Assembly: GCA_007132995.1 (NCBI GenBank)
Contig: SLNP01000009.1
Coordinates: forward strand, 1 to 63,200
Direction: 5' to 3'
Length of the DNA: 63,200 bases
DNA from: Bacteroidales bacterium
GTDB taxonomy: Bacteria > Bacteroidota > Bacteroidia > Bacteroidales > VadinHA17
The first letter of the stretch is position 1, and the number at the start of each line of letters is the position of its first letter. Position numbers and translations under genes: made by a program. The notes beneath the pieces were generated by a model. It did no database searches and was not told where the DNA came from. It saw nothing but the letters and a program-made list of their open reading frames with translations. This document shows, piece by piece, positions 16,649-25,097 of this stretch.

Positions 16649-18172
16649 TCAGCCACGGCTGCCTCCGACATTAATTCCCCGTATTCTCACTGTGGGCTGA
16701 CCCACTGTTACCTCGGCGCTCTGCCCGCCTTTTCCACATACACCGGGTCCGAAATCGAGGTCATCACCTACCGCATCAACATTTGAGATCACCTCCAGGC
16801 ATGACCCGATAAGGGTGGCACCCCTTACCGGCACAGTTTTCCTGCCATTCTCTATCAGATAGGCCTCACGGCAGGTGAAATTGAATACACCGGTTACTGA
16901 GTTAACGCTTCCTCCGCTGAGGCTCTGAACATAGAGTCCACTTCGGGTAGAGGAGAGGATATCTTCCGGTTTACTCTCTCCTTTATCAATGTATGTATTG
17001 GTCATACGCGGTATGGGAATATTCCTGAACGACTCTCTTCTACCGTTTCCGGTACGATCCATATCCAGCTGTTTGGCTGAGAGCACATCTGTCATATACC
17101 CTTTCAGTACACCTTTGTCAATAAGAACATTTTTGCGGGCCTGTACACCTTCATCATCCCAGTTGATAGTGCCCCGATAGTTTGGTATTGTACCATCATC
17201 TACCATGGTGAATACATCGCTGGCCACCTTCTCACCGACCTTGCCTGTAAAAGCCCCTATACCTTTGGCAATATTGTCAGCCTCAAGGGGGTGTCCTACT
17301 GCCTCATGTACAAGCACTCCTCCCCAGCCATTCTCCATTACCACATCCATAATACCAGCGGGGGCATCCTCGGCCTTGAGCATATCTATGGCCTCGCGGG
17401 CCGCTTTTCTTGCAACCTCCTCCGGGGGTGTTGTGTCGAATATCTCAAACCCCGAGTGCTGACTTATCCGTTGCCTGGCCATATGGCGCGCACCGCCCTC
17501 CTGTCCCATCGCCTGGACTATAAAGAAGAGTAGCGGGAGTTCGTCGCGGAGATATACCCCCTCGCTTGTGGCAATAACCCTGCTTCTAACCTGGTCGTAG
17601 TAGTCAATCATCGCCATCCTTATGCGATCGTCATAGTCAAGGGCGGCCTGGTTAGCCCTCTCTATAACCTCTATCCGCTTGCTGTCAGCTATCTCTTCAA
17701 GAGGTCTCTGTACTGTCACGAATGTGTCGCGGTCGGGGGTTTCAAGAGCTACTGCTCCGGCCGAGATGCCGTTGGTGGCCACATAAGAGGCGACCTCAGC
17801 GGCACGCATCAGATTTTCGGTAGTAACCTCATCTGTGTAGGCATATCCTGTCTGGTTGCCGGCAATAACACGCACCCCGGCCCCCTGGCTAACACCGTAA
17901 AGACCGCTTCTGAAGCGCGACTCCTGCATCACTATCTGCCGGGAGTTGCGACCCTCGATATATACATCTGCATAATCACCACCCTTCTCCAGAGCCTTCG
18001 CGATCACCCTCGAGAGCGTCTCCCGGTCAAGATCAAGGCCGGGAGCGACACCGGTACCGCATGAGACAAGCTGAGACATTATGGCAGGTGTTGCCGCCAT
18101 TATCAAACCTCCTTTAGCGCTCATCTCCAAAAACTTGCGTCTTGGAATGTCCCTTACACTGAATTTTTCCAT
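16649..18172 (-). CDS. tldD: TldD-like metalloprotease subunit with Tat-type signal
   Basis: The 507-residue catalytic subunit has the zinc motif HEAVGHPLEAD (H289, E290, H294) and the family ends GVCGKGGQSAEV and PTVRIRGINVGG. The N-terminus IPRRKFLEMSAKGGLIMAA looks like a twin-arginine signal (R11-R12, hydrophobic stretch 21-36), and VSCG at 36-39 could be a lipobox. E. coli TldD is cytoplasmic, so export would be a departure. It lies between the M14 carboxypeptidase gene (26 nt upstream) and tldE, forming a likely peptide-processing operon. Confidence 0.9.
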   Translation of the reverse strand: MEKFSVRDIPRRKFLEMSAKGGLIMAATPAIMSQLVSCGTGVAPGLDLDRETLSRVIAKALEKGGDYADVYIEGRNSRQIVMQESRFRSGLYGVSQGAGVRVIAGNQTGYAYTDEVTTENLMRAAEVASYVATNGISAGAVALETPDRDTFVTVQRPLEEIADSKRIEVIERANQAALDYDDRIRMAMIDYYDQVRSRVIATSEGVYLRDELPLLFFIVQAMGQEGGARHMARQRISQHSGFEIFDTTPPEEVARKAAREAIDMLKAEDAPAGIMDVVMENGWGGVLVHEAVGHPLEADNIAKGIGAFTGKVGEKVASDVFTMVDDGTIPNYRGTINWDDEGVQARKNVLIDKGVLKGYMTDVLSAKQLDMDRTGNGRRESFRNIPIPRMTNTYIDKGESKPEDILSSTRSGLYVQSLSGGSVNSVTGVFNFTCREAYLIENGRKTVPVRGATLIGSCLEVISNVDAVGDDLDFGPGVCGKGGQSAEVTVGQPTVRIRGINVGGSRG

Positions 18173-18197
18173 AGTACAATTACATTTTTACTATCAA

Positions 18198-20120
18198 CTA
18201 TCTTACTACAAACTCTTTGGGTTCCAGTATTCCACCTCTTGTGGTCAGGACAGAGGCCCTGCCTGTTACGGTGGCATCACCATAAACCCTTATGTTATAT
18301 GTTACAGAATTGGTAGCACCGCCGTCTGTATAGCCGACGCTTGCTGACAATCTTCTCTGCTGCACCGGTCTGGCCACGCCGCCAGTTCTTCTTCTTCCCG
18401 GAGCTATCTCGTCTGAGATAACACCAAAAATAGTAGATCCGTCGCGCGGAATATCGAACTCTACAACTATGAGATCCTCACGAACAATCTTAACCAGGTC
18501 TGCCTGCTTGAATGCGGTAGGCAGTTTTCCGGCGTTTTTAAAGGTGACGGTTATACGGTAGTCTGTCGAGTCACTCCCATACGAACGCACTCTGCTGATA
18601 TCGATATCTTCCCACTCGAGCCTCGGAAGGTGTTTCACCATCTCAAGGTTAAAGAGTGCCTGATTTGCGGCCCATGGCTCCATTATTCGGGCAGGGGGAT
18701 TCTGAGAGAAAAATTTAAAATCCCATCCGCCTATTTCGATATCACCAAGATCAGGATGTTTTGCCGGAGTCCAGTCAGAAAAACCCATCCCGTCATTGTA
18801 ACGGTCATCCCATTCAAAACGGTCAAGTATATCTATTACCCCGTCATTGTTGAGATCTTCGGTTATTCTTCCTCCGTCCCAGAGCTCATCTCCGTACCAT
18901 ATTGCTCCATAGTACCAGTAGCCAAAGTCGGGGCCATGGCCAAAGAGGGGTCGTCCCCTGCCGTAGTCCCAGTAAACATCACCTGCACGGCCATAGCCTG
19001 TAATGCTGTCACCAACCCGGTCAAAATAGCGGTACCATTCCAGGTCTTCCGGATACATTCTCTCTTCAGAAGCCGATGTAGAGGGAGGCCTGAGGTGCAT
19101 TGGCACCCGTGTATCCATCGAGTTCACCACATAGATATGGGGGTGGCTCAGCAGGAAGGTTACAACCGAACGGGTCTCTATCTCGCTGATGGGATAGTCT
19201 CCGGCTCCCCTTTGTGTCCATCCGCGACCGGTTGCCTCATGTTCCGGCATGGGTCGCCAGTTTTCAGGATAGTTACGGTGAAGATCCAGACCACCGATGC
19301 CATCTTCGTTAATACGCCCGTCGCCATCATTGTCTATTCCCTCCTGATGCATATTGTAGCGGCCCTGACCGGCAGGTACGCGAACCATATTACGCCCGGT
19401 AGGATCACGGGGATCTATTATCCAGCTACCGTTGATTGTATCTTTCCAGCGCATCCGGAGTATTTTCCCGTCACCATCTATATCATCGGGGGCATCCTCA
19501 TCCAGCAACCCGTCGCCATCACTGTCATAGGGCCTTACTGTACTTCTGTTGCTCTGCGCCGTATGCATGTAGAGATTGTGGCCATCGGGATTGTTGATCG
19601 GACGCAGATAGAATGTGTTGTGGTCAACCACCCTTGTTATTTCGGGATCTTTTCCGTAGTTCTCAAGCAGATGCTGCATAAGCCAGAGAACTGTTTCAGT
19701 ACTCGTCACCTCGCCACTGTGTCTGTTACCCTCGAAAAAGGCGGCCGGTTTATCGGTATGCCGGCCAATATTTTTGTTGGTAATGGTCATCTGTATTATG
19801 GGGCGTCCCTCATAGCTTTTCGCCACCTCGTAGAGATCGACCAGATCGGGATACTGCTCTGCATACCACTCCATCCAGTAGAGTGCAACACATGCGGTAT
19901 GGTAAATATCAAATGTAAGCCTTTCGCCCGGCTCATACTCAACATGTGGATGCCTCACCTTCGGGAAAAAGCTTACCCCGTGGCGGTATCCCTGTACGGT
20001 ATAGAACTGTGTTGTGCTGTCCTGTTCAGGGAACACAAACTCTGGTAGTGGCCTGTAGCCCTGAGCCATAACCGCCAGGGTGGTAAAAAAACAGGCTGCG
20101 ATAGTAACAACAAACTTCAT
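18198..20120 (-). CDS. Exported M14 zinc carboxypeptidase
   Basis: The 640-residue protein has a signal peptide ending near VMAQ (20) and an M14 catalytic domain. The zinc ligands H134 and E137 are in GNRHSGEV, followed by LRPINNPDG, LHRNYPENW and a candidate third ligand in VPMHLRPP. An insert with calcium-type loops is unusual: DSDGDGLLDED, DDIDGDGKI, DNDGDGRINED and later DLNNDGVIDILD. The C-terminus after about 530 is a beta-sandwich-like accessory region. It is likely a periplasmic or secreted peptidase. It is the first gene of the run leading into tldD and tldE. Confidence 0.9.
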   Translation of the reverse strand: MKFVVTIAACFFTTLAVMAQGYRPLPEFVFPEQDSTTQFYTVQGYRHGVSFFPKVRHPHVEYEPGERLTFDIYHTACVALYWMEWYAEQYPDLVDLYEVAKSYEGRPIIQMTITNKNIGRHTDKPAAFFEGNRHSGEVTSTETVLWLMQHLLENYGKDPEITRVVDHNTFYLRPINNPDGHNLYMHTAQSNRSTVRPYDSDGDGLLDEDAPDDIDGDGKILRMRWKDTINGSWIIDPRDPTGRNMVRVPAGQGRYNMHQEGIDNDGDGRINEDGIGGLDLHRNYPENWRPMPEHEATGRGWTQRGAGDYPISEIETRSVVTFLLSHPHIYVVNSMDTRVPMHLRPPSTSASEERMYPEDLEWYRYFDRVGDSITGYGRAGDVYWDYGRGRPLFGHGPDFGYWYYGAIWYGDELWDGGRITEDLNNDGVIDILDRFEWDDRYNDGMGFSDWTPAKHPDLGDIEIGGWDFKFFSQNPPARIMEPWAANQALFNLEMVKHLPRLEWEDIDISRVRSYGSDSTDYRITVTFKNAGKLPTAFKQADLVKIVREDLIVVEFDIPRDGSTIFGVISDEIAPGRRRTGGVARPVQQRRLSASVGYTDGGATNSVTYNIRVYGDATVTGRASVLTTRGGILEPKEFVVR

Positions 20121-20230
20121 AATTCAGGTTTTTATTGAAAAAGATAAGATTAATTGCAGTTTGGTAAAGTAGTTGATTTATTCCAATTATGATACACCAG
20201 AAGGGATGTTCTGAAACAGAACGGCAGATG

Positions 20231-20926
20231 TTACCCTCTTTTTGCAAGCAGGTCGAGCTTCTCCATATCGATTACCTCTATCATCTTCCCCTCTGCATTT
20301 ATTATTCCCTCTCTCTTAAAGTCAGAGAAGGTGCGGATAACATTGGCCGTACTCATGCTTATAAAGTCGGCAATCTCCTTGCGTGAGACAGGCAGGTCAA
20401 AAACCTTTGAGGAGTACACCTCCCTTGCAAAAAAGAGTATCACAAATGCCACTCTGCCAACAAGGTTTTTGTTGCGTATTTCGAGCGACTGTGTTATTAT
20501 ACCCTCATTAACCCGGGTAACCCTTGCCAGAAGGCCCATTGCCAGATTTGCATTACCGGAGAAAAGCTCTCTCATATAATCGAGCGACACATGGCATATT
20601 GTAGAATCTTCAAGTACCGATATGGAGTAGGTGTAACTGTTCCTGGTAAAGAATGAGACATTACTGATAAACTCAAAAGGGCGCGTAATGGTCACTATCT
20701 GTTCGGTGCCATCAGAAAGGGTACGAAACACTTTAACCAGCCCCTTTTTAAGATACTTGAAGTCTGTTATCTCTTCGCCCTCCCGGTGAATGATTTCGCC
20801 TTTCCTGTAATGGCTTTCACTCTTATTGGCGCAGAGCTCGTGAACCTCTTCGTCTGTAAGGTGAGGGAAGATCACCTCCCTGAACTCACAATTTTCGCAA
20901 ATACATATACCTAACCCACCAGCCAC
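20231..20926 (-). CDS. Crp/Fnr-family transcription regulator
   Basis: The 231-residue protein has a cyclic-nucleotide-binding-like beta-roll (about 25-140) with GEEITDFKYLKKGLVKVFR, a dimer helix, and a C-terminal Crp-type helix-turn-helix: LPVSRKEIADFISMSTANVIRTF. Residues 8-13 are CICENC, a Cys cluster at the place where Fnr binds its 4Fe-4S cluster, though with tighter spacing. The cAMP-contacting residues of E. coli CRP are not obvious. The start is GTG. Its own promoter is bracketed by an inverted repeat, which suggests autoregulation. Confidence 0.9.
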   Translation of the reverse strand: MAGGLGICICENCEFREVIFPHLTDEEVHELCANKSESHYRKGEIIHREGEEITDFKYLKKGLVKVFRTLSDGTEQIVTITRPFEFISNVSFFTRNSYTYSISVLEDSTICHVSLDYMRELFSGNANLAMGLLARVTRVNEGIITQSLEIRNKNLVGRVAFVILFFAREVYSSKVFDLPVSRKEIADFISMSTANVIRTFSDFKREGIINAEGKMIEVIDMEKLDLLAKRG

Positions 20927-20939
20927 TTTGAATGATTTT

Positions 20940-20966
20940 TGTCACAAAAATAACATAATAGTGACA
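20940..20966 (-). promoter_or_regulatory. Promoter and candidate operator of the Crp/Fnr gene
   Basis: TGTCAC (20940-20945) and GTGACA (20961-20966) form a perfect 6-bp inverted repeat with 15 nt between. Inside it, minus-strand 20945-20952 reads TATTTTTG, an exact -7 box 19 nt before the GTG start. A repressor or activator bound here would cover the -7 element. Confidence 0.5.
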
Positions 20967-21320
20967 TATATCGCAATATGGAATGAATTAGTTTCCCATT
21001 CCGGCATCAGGATTATTGGCTTAGTATGCCGGAGAGCCGGCAAAAGCACCTCCATTTGTTATTTCCAAATTTTTCAGCCTACTTTGAGCTATATTAGCTG
21101 ATAAAAAGGTCTCTGCCCCGAATATCAATGACGAGATAATGAAGACTCTGCAGAGATAGAGGTTGAAGTTTCATCAGGCGATGTACCGGGTATCAACAAC
21201 AAAGAACTATAGACCGGTTTTACAGGGGTTAGTAAAAGTACAATGGGAGCACACCGAATCCTGAACCGAGACTGGCGGAGCCAGACGAGCTCGCGACCGC
21301 AGGGAGCTACCGAACACTTC

Positions 21321-21435
21321 TCTCCGCTTTCCGCTCTACGCTCTACGCTGCGAACTGCGCCAGCAGCGAGCCCATGCCCCATGCCCCATGCCTGCGAGCG
21401 ACAGCGAGCAGAGGCGGCACCAGCCGCCTTTTTTT
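21321..21435 (+). repeat. Interspersed GCGAGC-type intergenic repeat, copy A
   Basis: This copy contains CTGCGAACTGCGCCAGCAGC, GAGCCC, three CCCATGC units (21371-21391), GCGAGCGACAGCGAGC and a GCCGCCT hairpin. Near-identical blocks recur at 45700-45778 (same strand) and, reversed, at 60791-60838, 61249-61300 and 62671-62872. It occupies most of the 540-nt space between the regulator gene and the PHP gene; nothing else was recognised there. Confidence 0.7.
21412..21435 (+). terminator. Hairpin-plus-T terminator carried by the repeat
   Basis: AGGCGGC (21412-21418) pairs with GCCGCCT (21423-21429) over a 4-base loop, followed by six further T. It points towards the PHP gene 34 nt downstream, so a promoter for that gene would have to lie in the short gap, or readthrough is needed. 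Confidence 0.65.
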
Positions 21436-21468
21436 ACCGAATACTGAACACTGAACACCGAAAATCCT

Positions 21469-22281
21469 ATGTCAAAAGCAGATTATCACATTCATACCCT
21501 ATTCAGCGACGGCAAGTCTGAGCCCGAAGAGTATATCAGGGCTGCCATAGAGAACAACCTTACGGAGATGGGGTTCAGCGATCATCTTACACCGTCCGGA
21601 GAGCAGCAGTCGTGGAGCATTATTCCTGACCGGCTACCCCTCTATTTTGATACAATTGAGCGACTTGCCCGGAAGTACAGAGATCAGATAACCCTGCTTG
21701 CCGGTATTGAGGTTGACTATCTGCCCGGCCATATTGATGAAACCATCAGCTATCTGGAAAAATATCCGTTCGACTATGTTATAGGCTCGGTACATTTTAT
21801 GGGCAGCGACCCTGTCGATCTCGGCCGCAGCTTCTATGAGGGAAAAGATATTGCCAAACTCTTCACCGACTACTTCCGTCTTGTTGAGGAGGCAGCATCT
21901 ACCGGCCTCTTCGACATAATGGCTCACCCCGATCTGGTAAGGGTTTTCGGGCACAAATATCCGGGCGATGCCACCCCCCTCTACAGGAAGCTCGCGGCTA
22001 CATTAAAGAGGTACGATGTAGCCTTTGAGATCAACACCAACGGCATGAACAAGCCTCTGGCCGGATTCTACCCCGACCCGGGCTACCTGCCTCTCTTCGC
22101 CGAAGAGGGAGTATCCCTCTGCATAAATTCCGATGCACATACCCCTGAAAGGGTGGCACAACACTTTGATGAGGCCTACAAATTGGCGGCAGAAGCCGGC
22201 TTCCGTGAGGTGGCGCATTTCAGGGAAAGAGAGAGAAGGCCCCGCCCGATAGAAGAGCAGGCAACCGCTACTAAGCGATAA
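21469..22281 (+). CDS. PHP-domain histidinol-phosphatase (HisJ-type)
   Basis: The 270-residue PHP phosphoesterase has the metal-binding series in order: DYHIHTLFSDG (5-15), FSDH, GIEVDY, IGSVHFMG, MAHPDL, INTNG and INSDAH. This matches HisK/HisJ histidinol-phosphatases, which remove phosphate from L-histidinol phosphate. No other his genes are nearby, and related PHP enzymes act on other phosphoesters, so the substrate is not certain. Its 3' end overlaps the convergent mntP gene by 11 nt. Confidence 0.85.
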   Translation: MSKADYHIHTLFSDGKSEPEEYIRAAIENNLTEMGFSDHLTPSGEQQSWSIIPDRLPLYFDTIERLARKYRDQITLLAGIEVDYLPGHIDETISYLEKYPFDYVIGSVHFMGSDPVDLGRSFYEGKDIAKLFTDYFRLVEEAASTGLFDIMAHPDLVRVFGHKYPGDATPLYRKLAATLKRYDVAFEINTNGMNKPLAGFYPDPGYLPLFAEEGVSLCINSDAHTPERVAQHFDEAYKLAAEAGFREVAHFRERERRPRPIEEQATATKR

Positions 22282-22834
22282 AGTGTGCTGCCACTATCTG
22301 AATGCCTATCGCTATAAGCAGTATTCCACCGGCCAGTTCCGCCCGGGGGCCTGCCTTCAACCCGGCAAACTTGCCAATCCTTATTGCCACCATGGCAGCC
22401 ATAAAGGTAACAAAGGCGATGGCCATCCCGACCAGCCAGATATTAATCTGAAGAATGAAGGCGAAGCTGAGCCCTACCGCAAGGGCGTCCATGCTGGTGC
22501 TCACCGCAGCAGTAAGCAGACCTGCCGGGGTGGCAAGGTCACTTTTACGAGTCTTGCCGGGTGGTTTGGTAGCGTTATGAATCATCCGCACACCAAGCAC
22601 CGTAAGAAGCCCCATAGCGATCCAGTGGTCAAAAGAGCTAAGCCAGAGGCTCACGGTAGCTCCCATATAATATCCTGCAACGGCAAATCCGCTCTGAAAC
22701 AGAGCCAATATTACAGCAACCACCAGTGCAGATCTGAACTTAACACGATATTCAACCGCACCATAAGAGAGTGATACCGCAAAGGTGTCGAATGAGAGTG
22801 CTATCGCGATTCCAAACAGGGTCAAAAGTTCCAT
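22271..22834 (-). CDS. mntP: Manganese efflux pump MntP
   Basis: This is a six-helix membrane exporter of about 187 residues. Two MntP signatures with the metal aspartates are present: LSFDTFAVSLSYG near the N-terminus and STSMDALAVGLSF in the second half. The start at 22834 (MELLTLFG) fits the family. A longer in-frame start at 22888 would lie upstream of the -7 box at 22864-22871 and is rejected. No room exists for a yybP-ykoY Mn riboswitch in the ~22-nt leader. Confidence 0.93.
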   Translation of the reverse strand: MELLTLFGIAIALSFDTFAVSLSYGAVEYRVKFRSALVVAVILALFQSGFAVAGYYMGATVSLWLSSFDHWIAMGLLTVLGVRMIHNATKPPGKTRKSDLATPAGLLTAAVSTSMDALAVGLSFAFILQINIWLVGMAIAFVTFMAAMVAIRIGKFAGLKAGPRAELAGGILLIAIGIQIVAAHFIA

Positions 22835-22863
22835 GGCCTGAAAATATCTGACAAGAAATGTGG

Positions 22864-22871
22864 CAAAATTA
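22864..22871 (-). promoter_or_regulatory. -7 box for mntP (TAATTTTG)
   Basis: The minus strand reads TAATTTTG, an exact TAnnTTTG match 29 nt before the chosen ATG; it decides the start of mntP. Confidence 0.65.
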
Positions 22872-23075
22872 TCCTTTTTATAACTCACCCCAAACCTCGC
22901 CTGCCAAATAGCTCCGGATCGGCATCAATTACCGCCATTTCACAGGGAAGCCCGGCAGGCTAAAGGGTATGATCCGGATGTATCAAAGGTAGCGGCATCC
23001 GAAAAACGGAGCCGGGGCGGTCTGGTTTACCGCAGAACTATTTACTATTTTAGCAACATTTCAACCGCAGGTAAT

Positions 23076-23528
23076 ATGAGAGTAGTTATTCAGAGAGTAT
23101 CAAAGTCAGGAGTGTCTGTAGGGGGTGAGTTGCTTGCATCGACAGGCAGGGGCCTTCTTGTTCTGGCAGGTTTTACTGCAGATGACACCACAGAAGATCT
23201 TGACTGGGTGGCAGGGAAGATCATAAGGCTGCGCCTTTTCGACGATGATAACGGAGTAATGAATCTTCCGGTTACAGAGGTAGAGGGCTCAATACTTGTT
23301 GTGAGCCAGTTCACCCTGCATGCCCGTACCAAAAAGGGTAACCGCCCCTCATATATTGAGGCGGCACCTGCTGAAGTATCGGAATCTCTCTACAACCAAT
23401 TTGTTGAAATAACAGAGAGACTGCTGCCCGGCAGGGTCGGAACCGGTCAGTTTGGGGCCAAAATGGATGTATCACTTGTCAACGATGGTCCTGTCACCAT
23501 AATAATAGACAGCAAAAGAAGGGAATGA
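23076..23528 (+). CDS. dtd: D-aminoacyl-tRNA deacylase
   Basis: The 150-residue protein is a standard DTD: MRVVIQRVSKSGVSVGGE start, the catalytic-pocket motif SQFTLHARTKKGNRPSY, and the NDGPVT (Gly-cisPro) motif near the C-terminus. It hydrolyses D-amino acids from mischarged tRNA in the cytoplasm. Its stop overlaps the MFS start as ATGA (23525-23528), so the two are translationally coupled. Confidence 0.97.
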   Translation: MRVVIQRVSKSGVSVGGELLASTGRGLLVLAGFTADDTTEDLDWVAGKIIRLRLFDDDNGVMNLPVTEVEGSILVVSQFTLHARTKKGNRPSYIEAAPAEVSESLYNQFVEITERLLPGRVGTGQFGAKMDVSLVNDGPVTIIIDSKRRE

Positions 23529-24916
23529 ACAACAGATCTTTGAAGAGGCCTGTCCTCATAATAGCGGCCCTCTCTTCCTTTATGGCGCCATTTATGGGGT
23601 CGGCGGTCAACCTTGCGCTGCCTGAGATTGGAGAGGAGTTCGGTGCAGATGCCATCGGCCTCAACTGGATAGTGAGCAGCTATATTCTCGCATCGGCAAT
23701 ACTGCTTCTCCCCGCGGGCCGGATGGCTGACAGGGTAGGCAGGAAGGCTGTCTTTACCGCGGGCATATTGATATTTACCCTTTCGACCGTTGCCATACTG
23801 TTCTCAAACTCTCTCTCCTACCTTCTATTTATGAGGGTAGTACAGGGTGCAGGTAGTGCACTGCTATTCAGTACTTCGCTTGCCATAGTAACGGCTGTAT
23901 TCCCCCCGGGAGAGAGAGGGGCGGCTATGGGAATTAATGTCACAGCGGTCTACGCGGGTCTCTCAGCAGGACCCTTCATAGGAGGGTACCTGACAGCCGC
24001 CTTTGGCTGGCGAAGCCTCTTTCTGTTTCTTATACCCTTTGGCGTGTTATGCATGCTGTTAATTGCCGGCTATCTGAAGAGAGAGGAGTGGTCTGGCGGA
24101 GAAAAGGGCAGGTTTGACTGGCCGGGTTCGATGCTTTACGGGGTATCGCTCTTCCTTCTTATGTATGGTTTTTCACGGCTTCAGGAAACCACGGGTCTTA
24201 TAATGACAGGCTCGGGAGTGGTAATCTTCCTGCTTTTCCTCCTTTATGAAAAGGGTATAAGCAATCCTGTGCTCAACATCTCAGTGATAACCGGCAACCG
24301 GGTGTTTGCCTACTCCTGTCTCGCCGCATTCATTCACTACTCTGCAACCAGTGCAACCGGTTTTTTTATAAGCCTCTATCTTCGTTACATAAAAGAGACC
24401 GGCCCTGAAAAGGCTGGCCTCATCCTTATGGCCATGCCGGTGGCAATGATGATATTATCGCCCTTCTCAGGTCGACTTTCCGACAGACACGACCCCGGCA
24501 TTATCGCATCATGGGGAATGGCCATCACCGCAGCCGGTATAATCGCCATGCTATTCCTTACCGAAGACACAACTGTTTCGGTTGTTACAGCCATACTGCT
24601 TGTTATGGGTACTGGTTTCGCCTTTTTCTCTTCGCCCAACACAAACGCCATAATGAGCTCTGCAGAGAGTCGCCATCTGGGGCTTGCATCGGCTGTAACG
24701 GGAACAGCACGCATGACAGGCCAGATGGTTAGTATGGGCATATCGATGCTGCTTTTCGCCCTTATTATAGGCAGAGAGGCTATAACCCCCGATAATCATG
24801 CTGATCTGATGGGTGCAATGAGAGTAGGCTTTTCAATCTTTGCCCTCTTATGTATAGGAGGCCTCTTCGCCTCACGGGCACGCAACAGGGGGCACCGGCA
24901 CCGGAAAGCCCGGTAG
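23525..24916 (+). CDS. MFS multidrug-type exporter (DHA2, EmrB/QacA-like)
   Basis: This is a 463-residue proton antiporter with about 14 hydrophobic helices. MFS motif A is GRMADRVGRKAVF after TM2, and RVVQGAGSALLFS and AVYAGLSAGPFIGGYL (motif C-like) follow. The second-half loop GRLSDRHDP repeats motif A. Substrates of this subfamily are hydrophobic drugs or metabolites and cannot be predicted. The ATGA overlap with dtd is tight, but there is no obvious shared function. Confidence 0.9.
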   Translation: MNNRSLKRPVLIIAALSSFMAPFMGSAVNLALPEIGEEFGADAIGLNWIVSSYILASAILLLPAGRMADRVGRKAVFTAGILIFTLSTVAILFSNSLSYLLFMRVVQGAGSALLFSTSLAIVTAVFPPGERGAAMGINVTAVYAGLSAGPFIGGYLTAAFGWRSLFLFLIPFGVLCMLLIAGYLKREEWSGGEKGRFDWPGSMLYGVSLFLLMYGFSRLQETTGLIMTGSGVVIFLLFLLYEKGISNPVLNISVITGNRVFAYSCLAAFIHYSATSATGFFISLYLRYIKETGPEKAGLILMAMPVAMMILSPFSGRLSDRHDPGIIASWGMAITAAGIIAMLFLTEDTTVSVVTAILLVMGTGFAFFSSPNTNAIMSSAESRHLGLASAVTGTARMTGQMVSMGISMLLFALIIGREAITPDNHADLMGAMRVGFSIFALLCIGGLFASRARNRGHRHRKAR

Positions 24917-25097
24917 CATAAAAGTCCGGGCAAGCCGAAAAGACATAATATTCCTTAAAAAAGGGGCATACCCACACCTCCGTCACAAAAGACAACCCTC
25001 TGTTTAAAAAGGTGACCAACTATTGCAAAACCAAAATAGCTGTATATTGGAGATCTGAAACAGGCCTCTTCATATATAATTAAAGTACTGACAGACA

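Noticed and set aside
18630..20048. Long open frame (472 codons) on the plus strand
   Set aside because: It lies entirely antisense to the M14 carboxypeptidase, whose motifs are unmistakable; the translated product has no recognisable domain. It is a codon-bias shadow.
22835..23060. Possible yybP-ykoY manganese riboswitch upstream of mntP
   Set aside because: The -7 box lies only 29 nt before the start codon, leaving no room for a riboswitch in the leader.
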